Below, in pieces: positions 12,201 to 24,200 of a DNA stretch of 64,000 bases (position 1 is the first letter of the stretch; each line of letters starts with the position of its first letter). The position numbers and the translations under genes are program-made. This DNA is from Aplectana chamaeleonis (Eukaryota; Nematoda; Chromadorea; Rhabditida; Cosmocercidae). The DNA lies in the NCBI GenBank assembly GCA_029168955.1, contig JAPDOI010000121.1, positions 868,001 through 932,000 of the forward strand, read 5' to 3'. The notes under the pieces were generated by a model. That model made no database searches. It was not told the DNA's origin and saw only the letters and a list, made by a program, of their open reading frames with translations.

Positions 12201-15200
12201 TCAGACTTCCCTAGTGTCTATATGTCAGAAGCACGTTTGGTTAAAGGAATTAATATTTCAAAGAGATTCTGTCTTAATGAATTACCAACTATGCAACTTC
12301 AGTAGAACATCTGGATACATATAGAAATCGATCCCGAAAAATGCACAGATTTATAAGCTATACTTTATATTATCCCTAGAGAAAGGAAACGTCGTTGTCA
12401 GAACCAACGTGTGAGACCGAACAGTAGAGAATTTTCAATAGTTTAGCTCTCTCGCAAAAGTAATGGTTTGCTGATGTCATATTTACGAGAAAGTGGAGGT
12501 CAAAGGAGTCAGAAAATGTCCTGGAACATTTATAAAAAGTATTCGGCTCACAATGACCTAGCGTAAACAAGAATTTGGGAATTGTAGTGAGTTGATTACA
12601 AATGCGTTTTGGTGGTCGCACATGGACCAATTATAGATAAGTAAGTACAGACAAGGGACCGGATTCTACAAGCGTCTCTATTAAACTTATCAAAGCATAG
12701 TCAAGCACGATATGAATTGGAGCGCTGCGGTTTCCCAGCTTCACTAGTGTTGACTGCCGTACAATAACCTTGAAAATGTTTTACTACATACAGTACCCCG
12801 CTAAGTTTTGTAAAAACGGGGAGCATTTCCCAAACTTTGCAAAAAAAAACGTCCGATGCATGTAACTTTTTGAACGAAGACGTTTCAGAAAACGCTATCA
12901 TATTCACAGCTCGAAATTCTACCCAATAAATTGCTTTGTGGACCGAAGTTCACTGCAATCGCTTTGTTGTTGAGTAAAATTGCTTTTGCGGTCGTTTCTC
13001 AAAAACGTCGCGTGCGGTAAAGTGCTGCGTAACTTTGAGTAGTAATTGCACAAGTAATAGGAGAGCAATCTCTGTGTTTTCTCCGTAAATAAGATGAAGG
13101 TGGAGCAATCTTAAGATCTGCGCAAGTTGAATTTTCGAACTCCTTCATTTATCGGTCTGGGGCTTTCGCTACAGAAGTCAGATTATTCAAGAAGCTTCCG
13201 AGCGTGTTTAATGAAGAATTTTGAATACTAAACCTGCACAAATCTCGAGATTACCCCCCTTTCATATAACTCACAAAGAATACATAGAGATTGCTCTTAT
13301 ATTACTTGTACAATTATTACTCAAAGTTTCGCCGCGCGCGACGCTTTTGAGAAACTACTACAAAAACAATTTCACTCGAAAACAAAAATAATTAGGGAAC
13401 TTCAGCCCACAATGCACACTATTATGTAGGATTTTGAGCTGTGAATATGATGGCGTTTTCAGAATCCAAAAAAGTCTTTATTCAAAAAAGTTATAAGCAT
13501 CGGACGTTTTTTGCCTTTTTCTTGCCAAGTTTCGCTAGTGCTCCCCGTTTTTACAAAACTTCGCGCGGGTATTGTACTTTCATAGCACCTTTGATTTTGT
13601 TTTATTAAGTGCAACAGAGAAGCTTGTAAAATTCTATCTTTCGTCTTTTACTTTCGACAAATGATCTATGATTGACCATCAATTTGTGTTTTTAATAATT
13701 TCACTACAATTCCCAGTTGGCTTGTTACTTCAGGTTATCGTGCGCCAGAATGGTTTGTAAAATATTTCAAGACTTTTTTTGCATCCTTGACTTAGTTTTT
13801 CGCGAATATGACATTGCCAAATCACTACTTTCGCCAGAGGGCCAAAACTCTAGAAAATCCCAGTATTTGTTTAGAAGAATCCCTTTATGGCTTGACTTTT
13901 GCTGAGATATTCAAATTTGAAAGAGTCGAAACCTCTGACAGCTTTTGCCTTCGGTGAGTCTTGGAGCGTAAAACTGTTTCAAAAAAGGCACAATCCTGGG
14001 CGAAATCCTATCAGTGACGGTGCTGGTTTTCATTAGTTTCCATTTTTACGGGCGACGGAGCGTCGGGTGGCTCATAATAATGTGCTTATATGTTTCTGAA
14101 TGTCTTCGACCTCAATTTTGAAGTGCCGCTAAATTTGAGCTATCAACTATCAATAGAAGATTTGATGTAATGTCAAAACATTCAAATCAGTTCAGAGAAA
14201 TCATCGGGGAAATTCTCAATAAGGACGAAGTCGCGATATTTTGTTCCGCATTTTCCGCGTTCCGCAGCACTTTCTGCGGTTTTCGGAAGGCGGAACGCGG
14301 AAGGTCAAAAACGCGCGAAACTGCGGGTTTCGGAACGGAAACGCGGAATTTCGCTCATCCCTGGTCGGCGCTGTGCACATGTGCACTAATTGGCATCTTT
14401 GGGCCCTAGAAACTCCGACGCTAGCCCGTTTTTCACCGCTCTACCTTCCTAGTTTTCAAGCTGTTTTCAATCTGAGCTGATGTTTGTAGTTTTTTCGATG
14501 ACGTTTTTCATCGTGACCAATGCCCTTAGGAAGTTGTCAAACACTCCGCCGTGAAATATTACTCGATGAGTGTGGTGTTTCCTGGTCAACATTCGCCTAG
14601 GGCGTTTATTTATGTTACTGAGCATGGGTATGAGGTCCGTTCTTGACTTTTCCATCCTCAATAGCTTTTGATAGGTTTAGATATACCCAACTGGTCAACA
14701 ATCGCATGCTACCGTGATTGTGGTAAAATCGAAAAGCAAACCACAGACTCGGGTTCAGAATACTGAGTAGTCATTTTTGACAGAGTTTGGACGGAAAACA
14801 CAAGACCAGTCAATCATAATGAAGCAGAGGTATACGACCATGAAATTCAGTGCCAAATTTCGGATGAGCGAAAAATTCGATTTACCCTTTTCAAATTTCT
14901 AAGCGAATGTATGGCTTTGCTAAAACTTCCAAATAAATGTGCGAAATCGAGTGAGGACCTAAAACTTTCAAGTTCAATGAAATTTTGAGATGAAATCAAT
15001 AAATAAAATTAACGAATGCGAAAACCTGACCTCTATTTGAATTCAATGATTTTTTGGAGACTTTGTTTGAGTATTCGACTCAATAGTCGAACTTGCGGAT
15101 AATGTCTGCATGATTTAGAGGCAGCATACACGCTCGCAAAAGTTATTCAGATAACTACATTAGTGGGGTCGTACGGGCCCTAGAAGAGCCCTCACAAAGT

Positions 15201-18200
15201 TTGAAGAGTTGAGAACGAGTTAAAATGACCGTACTTGAGCCGTATTGAGTCACAAAATCATCCTTTCTCCGCCCACCGATACGGGCTCCGCCCCTCCATA
15301 CAGGTATTCAATGCTCGATTGCGGCCACTTTAGATTACTTTTTAGGCTTCTAACGGCGTAAGCGTTCCAGAAAGGACCGTATGATCACATTAGCGTCGTT
15401 ATCCCAAAAAATTGTCGCTAGCTCCGCTATTTCAGCCAATGCGGAAAAACCCGTCCACTTCTGGGCCAATATAGATCGAACCGTTATATCTTCATTTCAG
15501 TTGATTTTTTCCGGTTTTTTCGTTTTCTCTGAATATTAACAGCTTCAGACCTTCGATTCATTCCATAAAATTGATATCATTTTTGAGCGTGTATGCTGCC
15601 TTTAAGAATACCATTAAACTACATATTTCTTTGGCGGCTGAGTATTCGAATGCTATCATCTGATAAATATTCGGGGAACTTATTTATTTATTTATTTACT
15701 TATTTATTTATTTATTCATTGCGCTCATATGAACGCGCTATGACAGTAATCGAGCGATCATTTAAAGGCAGTGTTCACGATAAAAAATATGTTTCAGTTT
15801 CCACTAGGAATGGGTAATGGAGGGGCACACTGTAACGTTGACATTGAAAGAACGCATGAAAAGGAGCCAGGAAACGCTCCAAAAGAGCCCGAAGTTGCCA
15901 CTTCGAGCGCAAGGCAAACCTCAAAAGCGCAATACACGCCCACCGCCGTGAACAAATGAACGCTCGAGATCGTGAGATGACCGTTGTTTTCCAATCATTA
16001 GCCCCGTTCCTCCCTTCATTCTCAAAACTCTCTCTCTACTCAGGTCAGCTCGCATACATCGGCTGCAAAAGAAGAAAGGTACAAGCCTCGGACAACTCGT
16101 CCACCATGTTTCCTTAGCTCAATTTTTGAGGGACCATAACTCCGTTCCCAGAAGGTCTTGTACGATTTTAGAGACATCATTGGAATCAGCATGAGGCCGT
16201 TTGCAAGATAGGTGGACAAACAGAAAAACGATTTTCATCGTAAACACTGCCTTTAAAGAGAGTGAAATGTTGGAATCCAAAACGATAAAAACAATGCAGA
16301 ACAAAAACAAGTTGAAAATAATGAAATTAAAAAAAAACAAAGAAGAAAATGGTCAGAGTGGGTGGCGACATATACTAGTAAATGGTTACAGCTCAGTGAC
16401 TGCGTTAAGAAGTGGCGTTCAATTCTTTTCTGAAACATTTCTTTCGCAGAATGAGAGCTTAGTACGAGCCAGCGAAGCTGGGAAGTTAATTACTTCGATT
16501 TTACAAAAAACGAATATCCGGAAGAGCGGGAAACTTGAATTCTTTAATGAATCAAATACTCGAAAAGCCTAATAATTCAAGTTTCTGAATGATTGAAATA
16601 AACGAAAAAAACGTAATTTTAATTTTGCGAATGAATTTGATGTTTGAAAAAAAACAGAAATAGAAATACGCAGGGAATTGGGAACTAAAAATTTAAAATC
16701 AGTAAAAGTGCGCAATATATGTATGAAGAAAATGAAGTTATACAAAAATAAAAAAAATATGTGGGCATTTTTCTTTCAGGTACCTACTTACACAAATCTG
16801 GTGTAAAATAGCATTGAAAAAGGCAGGACATTAGAAAGGCAGCTTCTATGAAAAGGTAATATAATAAGTATTATATGTAAATGGGCTCCGATTTTGGTTT
16901 CTGTTCTCTATCACCACAATGGTGAACACTATTATTTGAAGGTATTGATTGGAGGCCCTATTTTTCGTTTCTCATTTTTACATATGAATACCTTTCGTGA
17001 GGCCCTTTCAGATTCCACAAAGAGAAAGAGAAACGGAGAAATGCAAGAGGAAAGGGATCAGGAAGATATAGAAGTGACAAAGCTCGTTTCGCCTTTATCT
17101 TCAGACGAACCCTATCAAACAATTCTGCCGCAGCTCTTCAGTGAAGAACAGAATCGTTGATGAGAAAGACTGATGAAATAAGTGTCAGATGCGTACTGGA
17201 GGTAACGAATGGTAGGAAAGATGTTGCATAGGAAGTAACACACAAATCCAAGGTCGGGTGTGATCAATAAATTTTAAAATTTCCGCATAACTGTTCTAAA
17301 TGAGGGACAGAACTCAGGAAATGGGTACAGAATCCCAGAAAAAAATTACAGGATAGCAACGGATAGAAAAATTACAGGTCTCAACGTTATCAATGTTTTA
17401 ACAATAATCTGACGAAACAATTATGAGGAACCTTTTTGTTGTGATAAGTACATTTGACTATATTTTCAGGAATTAAAGGCACTGTTCACGATAAAAGTCG
17501 TTTTTCTGTTTTTCCGCTAATCTTGAAAACGGTCCCATGCTGATTCCAATGATGTCCCTGGATTAGTACAAGACCCACTGGAAACGGAGTTATGGCCCCT
17601 CGAAATTCAGCAAGGGAAAATTAAGGACGAGTTGTCCGAGGCTTGTAACTTCCGTCTTTTGCAGCCAATGTATGCGAGCTGACTTGAGTAAAGAGATACA
17701 TTGAGAATGAAGGGAAGAACGGGGCTTTTGATCGGAAGCCATTGCTCATTTAACCACAAATTCAGGGGGACTGTTATAGGACGGGGGCGGAGTGGCCCAA
17801 AGGGTCAGCTGGCCCACGAGATTTTTACCCACTTACCGGTCGTTTTTCGTCGCACTTCCGTTCTTAATCTTCTTATTGGGACCCAAAGCTTACGTTTCAG
17901 CCAAAAAAAGGGGAAACTTTTTTTTCGTGAACACTGCCTTTAAATGTTGAGAATACCCACTACTCAATAGTGAAATTTTTAGCTTTCATTTTCTATGGAT
18001 ATTCTGCTTTAGAGCAAGCAGTTGCTGTGCTCAAGGCCTCCGCGCAAACTGTTGAAGTCTTGATGATAACAGAGTTGCTGAATGCTGAGTTGTTTCACGG
18101 GCAATACTAAAATCGCTTGTTTTGTAGTATAGATTAGTCAAAATTTCATTACTTTCTGTTTTTATATTGAGATCCAAGCAACTGGTTTCAGAAAAATTTT

Positions 18201-21200
18201 CTTGAATTGTTGTAAACTTCAAAAACTATCTAATAATTTCCTTCTGATCACATTGCCAGCGCTTGCGCATACTCTAATCCAAATTTGAATTTCGTGTCGT
18301 CACATCGTTTTGAAGGCACCTTTGTGCTCTACTGAGCCTCTGTTGAGTGACTGCTCGTTCATAGTTCTGTGCCCAGTCTTCTCTCATGATATCCCTTCTT
18401 TTCTTTCCCTCATTACTATGTAAATGTCAAATGATTTCATCACAATCAGCAAAGTTCTGTAGTTGGGAGCGTTCCAAATGTCGGAGACGTAGTAGTATAA
18501 GCGAAAAAGTGCAACGCACTCACCAGTGAATCAAATGCTCTCTTGTCAAAGGCACCGAATCCTGTTCCGGCCTAAATGGAGTCGTCATTAGTCACTTGGA
18601 CAAAGGGTTTTCCCATTTTTCGCTTCCCCTCCAGACGCAGTCATCTAATGGGACTACGCCAGATTAAGGTGTTGCATCTACATACTTGCTAGCTACCACC
18701 CATCGTGGCGGAACCAACATAGCTATTAATATGCAAAATAACGCCGCTTATGAAATTTGTCTCGCATATTAACATGCAATAGCAGACGCAAAAAGGCTGA
18801 TCATCGTCTTGGAGGAAAAATAGAAAGAAAAGAAAAGCATCTTGCTAGTTATTAGATTGTGTTGTTCTTGGGTTTCGTTGTTTTTCTTGGACGTTTCTGG
18901 AACAGTGATTGTTTTAAAAGGTTATCGGCTGAGAAAACTTCTGCGCTCTTTGCCAAATGGTTAAGCTCAGTTATACATTCGAAGATGGGCCCAACTCAGA
19001 CGAAAAGTTTAAGATTATCATTTTTAGAGGAATACTTACTAGTACCCAATCTACATAGCTCCCGCGTTTTTAGACTTTTGTAATCTCCCTTAAAGGCAGC
19101 ATACACGCTCGCAAAAGTTGTTGAGATAACTACATTAGTGGGGTCGTACGAGCTCTAGAAGAGCCCTCACGAAGTTGGAAGAGTTGAAAAAGAGTTAAAA
19201 TGACCGTATTTGAGCCGTATTGAGTCTCAAAATCATCCTTTCTCCGCCCATCGATACGGACTCCGCCCCTCAATACAAATGTTCAATGCTCGATTACGGC
19301 CATTTTGGCTAATTTTTTACGCTTCTAACGTCGTAAGCGTTCCAGAAAGGGACGTACGAGTACACCAGCGTCGTCATCCCAACAAATTTGTCACTAGCTC
19401 CGCTATTTCAGCCAATGCGGTACAACTCGTCCACTTCTTGGCCAATATAGAACGAACCGTTATATCTTCATTTCAGTTGATTTTTTTTTCAGGTTTTTTC
19501 GTCATCTCTGAATATGAACAGCCTCAGACCTTCGATTCATTCCATAAAATTGATATCATTTTTGAGCGTGTATGCTGCTTTTAAGGGTAGTGTTCACGAT
19601 GAATATCCTAATCGAGTGAGACTCGAAAATAGGGGTGTTTGGTCATGAGAATAGGGAAGAAACAATGAGGAAAAACGGTCAGAATTGGCCAGCTTCCAAT
19701 GTGCGTACAGGTTCAGGGCGCGGACGAGTTTCGCGCACTGCTAGTTTTTGCATGCGCGCGCTAATGACAAAATGTGCGCGAACCGATCACGCGGGACGTG
19801 GCGGCGCTGTTTGGAAATTTGCCATGGAAAACGCGCGTGGCGTCGCAAGCTCGTTAAAACGGAGGGGGGCGGAGCGGGCTAAGCAGGCGTACTGGGCTAA
19901 CGAAATCTTGACTTCGCGGGTGTTTTCATCGATTTCCGACCCGTTTTCGTTGCTTTCTTCGACCCTATTCCCTCCAGCATCTGCCTACATAGTGTTTCAC
20001 ACTGAAAACTGAAAAGAGATTTATCTTTGGCACAGCCTTTGAAAGGAAGATTTTCGGAGCGTAAACGCGTCTGCGTAAAAGATTTACGTAGCTGGTACTT
20101 ATCGCTTGATCCTCTATAGTGACATTGACTGCTAACTCAAAAAAGGCAAGGCAGATTTCAGGGTGTTACAGAAATTTTCTTGGATTTGCGCTCAAAACGT
20201 GCATGTAGGGTTTATTTATGGTGCTGAACACGAATCTGGGATTCGTCTGCCGACCTCCGAAAATCTAAGGCTGGTCATTCTACATGAATGGCATTGTAAC
20301 TACCGTAAATTTAGAGTGAGCCCCAGAAAGTGGAGCACGAGATTCGCATCGACGAACGGGCGAGAATAACCCTAGCAGAAAGTTTTAGCCAAATCCGAGG
20401 CAATTTCTTTGAACGCCCTGAAAATGGTCTGATGGGTACCCTTACCCTTTCGCTCAACTGAGGAGGCCTCTCCGTACCCTGGTTCGGAAGTCTCCGTTGC
20501 GACTATGAACCCAGATTAGAAGCACACCCAATTTGAATATGTTTTATTCTAAATGGCGAGATCGATAAAAAGTGCTTCTTTAGTCAGGTAGTGCCACTTT
20601 TTAGTACAAAAATTGCAGGGAGCGATCTTTAACTGGGTTAGACATTTTTTTCAGAAAATGAAGGTCAGTGATAGGTAAGAAACCTGAAAACTTACTAGGG
20701 AGTCAAATGCTCGCTTGTCGAACCCAGAAAAGTCTCCAGCCTGAAATTCGCTTTGATGATGTTTGCTGGTGTGTGTGTGCAGGACAAAACTTAATTATGT
20801 TGAATATTAGAGTTTGACTTCGAAAATATGGAACTCTATGTGAAGTTGCGAAGGATGACGTGAGTTTTCGATGATATTCTACACGCACCGGCAGTTTGCT
20901 AGTTCAGATTCCTCGAAAGGATATTTTCTCATCGAATCCTCATGCCCTCGTGGCGAACTTTATTGAGAATTCGTCAGAAACTTCCGAATATAACATTGAA
21001 CAACGCACGTCTCAGAAATCTTCTTTCGCATAATGTGAGAACAAAATTTTCCAATGAGCACGTAGTGCTTTATAAGACTATTCATAATAACAATTTATGA
21101 AGAATAGAAAAAACTCACGAAAGCATCGAATGCCCGCTTTTGCCTTGATGGAGCGCTTGATATCAAAGCCTGAAAAGATTTCACTAATCATATGACTCAA

Positions 21201-24200
21201 TGTCAAAAAAAAACAGCAACAGGTTTTTAAGAGCATTTTAAGGCAATGACCGGACCTGGTTGCCAGAATTACTTACAAAACCAGGTTTTTTGATCGACTA
21301 CTTTCAGAGTAGTCATAAAAACGCTATCCTAGCTGCCCGAGTAATAGTAAAAGAAGAAGTCATGAGCTTAAAAGTTGCTAAATAATGTAATGTAGCTCCG
21401 TAAGTAAAATAAAATTTATCTGTCGTAAACCGTCTTTATCTCTCAAATTATCGGAAACGTGTCCCATATCCGTTTAGCGCCTCAAATAACCCCAGGAAGA
21501 AATATTGAAATTTTTTTTTCAAAATTCTTTCTCGGGCAGCTAAATAAGGGTTTTTACAAGTACCCGGATGGTGGTTGATCAGAAAAACATGGCTACATGC
21601 GCAGTTCTGGCAACCAGATCTGGTCACTCCCTGATTAGCCTGCTTGCTCCGTCTACATACTAAACCTTTATCGAATATTCGTGTTCTCTGTGAGTAAGTT
21701 TTTCTGTGTGCTTGCCCGTCTCAATGAGTGTACCTTATTTGTGCCTTAACTCAAGTACTGATGAGGTCCGATGTGGCAACAACACGCTTTCAGTTTGACT
21801 ATAAAACGGTTTGGAGAACAATACGGCCACGTGCTCCTCTCGCAGCATGTGGCAGTACTATCCGCCAAATGAAATCACGCGCTGCAACACTCAAAATGCC
21901 ATATTCAACTGCATTGCTTTTTGCTGGGCCACATGACCTTCTGGGCGACAATAGGGCCACGTACTGCTGCACGTACTGCTGATAGGACTGGCCCACAGCA
22001 GGTACTATTATAAGTCGCCTCATCTCATAAACAGCATAGATAGTCTTTCGGGTCGGTCTCTGAAGGTGACCCTTCTGGAAGATTTTTGGCCTTTGAAAAG
22101 ATTTTCTTCATGGGCTGCAAACAAGAAGGCTTCCTAGATGTGGACACTGGCAAAAATAGCGGTTGAAGCCTGGCCTCCTCGCGCAAGAACGTGACATTGA
22201 ACTAGAAGTAACAGACTCCAAACCCACCCCATCTGGAACGCGCGCTCCTGAAAAAGAATGACTCGCTGCTGCGAAAATGACTTGCGCGCGGCAACAGTGT
22301 AGTGCGTATGCTGCACGTACTCCTGCCAAATAGCCTGTCAACTAATTCAGTTGAAAGCGCATTGTGTTCGAATCGGATCCCATCGGTGAGTGATGTCGCA
22401 TGTCGGGTGCCTTATGCTCATCTCTTCCCGGGTATCCCGTCCCCGTGAGACTCGTCTGTGACCCCAATCACATTTGCGCTTCGCGAGGACGGAAATGCTC
22501 TGGGAGGGATGAGCATACGACTTCTGGATGCAACAAGCTGTTACCTCCGTCCACCTCCAAATATTGGTGCACAGAGTGCGTAGAAACTACTGTTCTCTAG
22601 AAATCGAATCATGACTTCACAATATTCCATGAGGCCTTGGAACTCCACTGGAAGTCCGTATGAAGCTAAAGCAAAAGAAGCAGTATACGCGATCAAAAAG
22701 CTCACTGTGGTAGATACTGTGCATGCCAGCGCTCAGTTACTTATTATAGTTTGAAGGAATACTCTTTCATACACGTCACAGCACTTTAGGGGGATATCCA
22801 AACGGAAACTTGCTGTCAAGCTTTTTTTATTGTGAGATGGATCGTGCACTATTCAATGCCAGGGAGAGAATTTAGCCACCCACCCAAAGCTCATTCGATA
22901 CCAACTCCCACTCAGCCGCTGGGGTGAATTCAAAACATAGGAGAGACTGATGCAAGTCCCCAAGGTACAACCATTTTCGATTTCCAGATGGATGACTTGT
23001 CTGCAATGTGGTGAGGAGATTTTTGCGATGGGGAAATCTGTTCGGACAAAAAATAGCCCAACGAGGTATGCGCACCATTGCGTGACAGTTTAAAATGTGA
23101 GATGTCGCCACTTGATCATTGTAGAGAAACACCCTTTCAGCAATTGATGGCTGTTGACGTCTTCACGTTATTCGCTTAAAAGACAAAGTCTAGCCTGTTC
23201 TAACAGCAGAAAGCTTTTGACAGAAGAAACAAAATGTGGGAGACTCATAATTCGACAGCTTAAATCTCAAGGTAATGTTTAAGGGGTATGGTATACTTTT
23301 GCGACACACGGTCGCGTCGCTCTGCACATCGACAGCGACCGCCTCCCGTCCTTTAAATCTGTCGCTGTCGCAGTGCACTGCACAGCGACAGCGACAGTGG
23401 TAGCGACAGCCTATGGCACATTTGTAGTATGTCAGCCCTTCGCGACACGTCGCTGCGACCCACACACGACATCTGTTCCTACGACGACCGTTGCCGTTGC
23501 TCCTATGCGGGTCCCGCCACGATTTGTGTCAGATTGCATGCCTGTCGCTCATTACAGCGACAAAGTATACCATAGGCCTAACGGTGCACTGACACTCCTT
23601 GATACCTTCGACTTTCAACAGCTTTTGAATAAGATTGTATTGCTGCTCGACTGATTGCATTGCATTAAAGGCGCTGTTCACGATAGAAGCCATAACCTTT
23701 TTTTTGGTGAAAATAGAGTGAGGTGGGTATGTTCGTACAAGTGATAGAAGAAAAACGGCAGAAAAACACCCCAAAACAGCCAAAATGGAGGCTTCAATTT
23801 CTGTAAGGGAATTCAAAGGTGGACGAGTTGGGGGACAAGGAGTCGCATTTGGACGAGCTTTCGAATCAGCTGACGGCCTCGATGGAACGCGTTTCATACC
23901 GTTTCCTTAAAGAAACTAGTGAACTTTCCTTTTACTGAAATTCTGTTTGAAAGTATCCAGGGGGAAGAAACAACTATTCGCGAAAAAAGAAATTATAGAA
24001 ATTGGGTTCCAACTGTTTCGTTAGTAAGGTTTGGAAAAGAAAACCATCAAAAGTTGGAATTTTCTGAGGAAACCTAATAAAAAGTCATCTGGAATACCCT
24101 AAATAGGAAAACATGGAAATAACAGAGCTCAAATTGTGAAAAAAAGATAAGAAACTTTACCTGAAAGGGTGCGCTCTATGATGAAGAGATGGACAACTCG

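Larger units (their letters stand above)
11654..14525 (-). mobile_element. TTAA-B MITE split by a nested hAT element
   Basis: The left part 11654-12043 starts AGGCAGTGGTCGCGATCAAA after ATAA. The right part 14372-14525 carries TGTGCACATGTGCACTAATT and ends ATCGTGACCAATGCCC before TTAG. Without the 12044-14363 insertion and one 8-bp duplication, the two parts join into a normal B copy of about 550 bp, as at 37786-38333 and 45855-46403. Confidence 0.85.
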
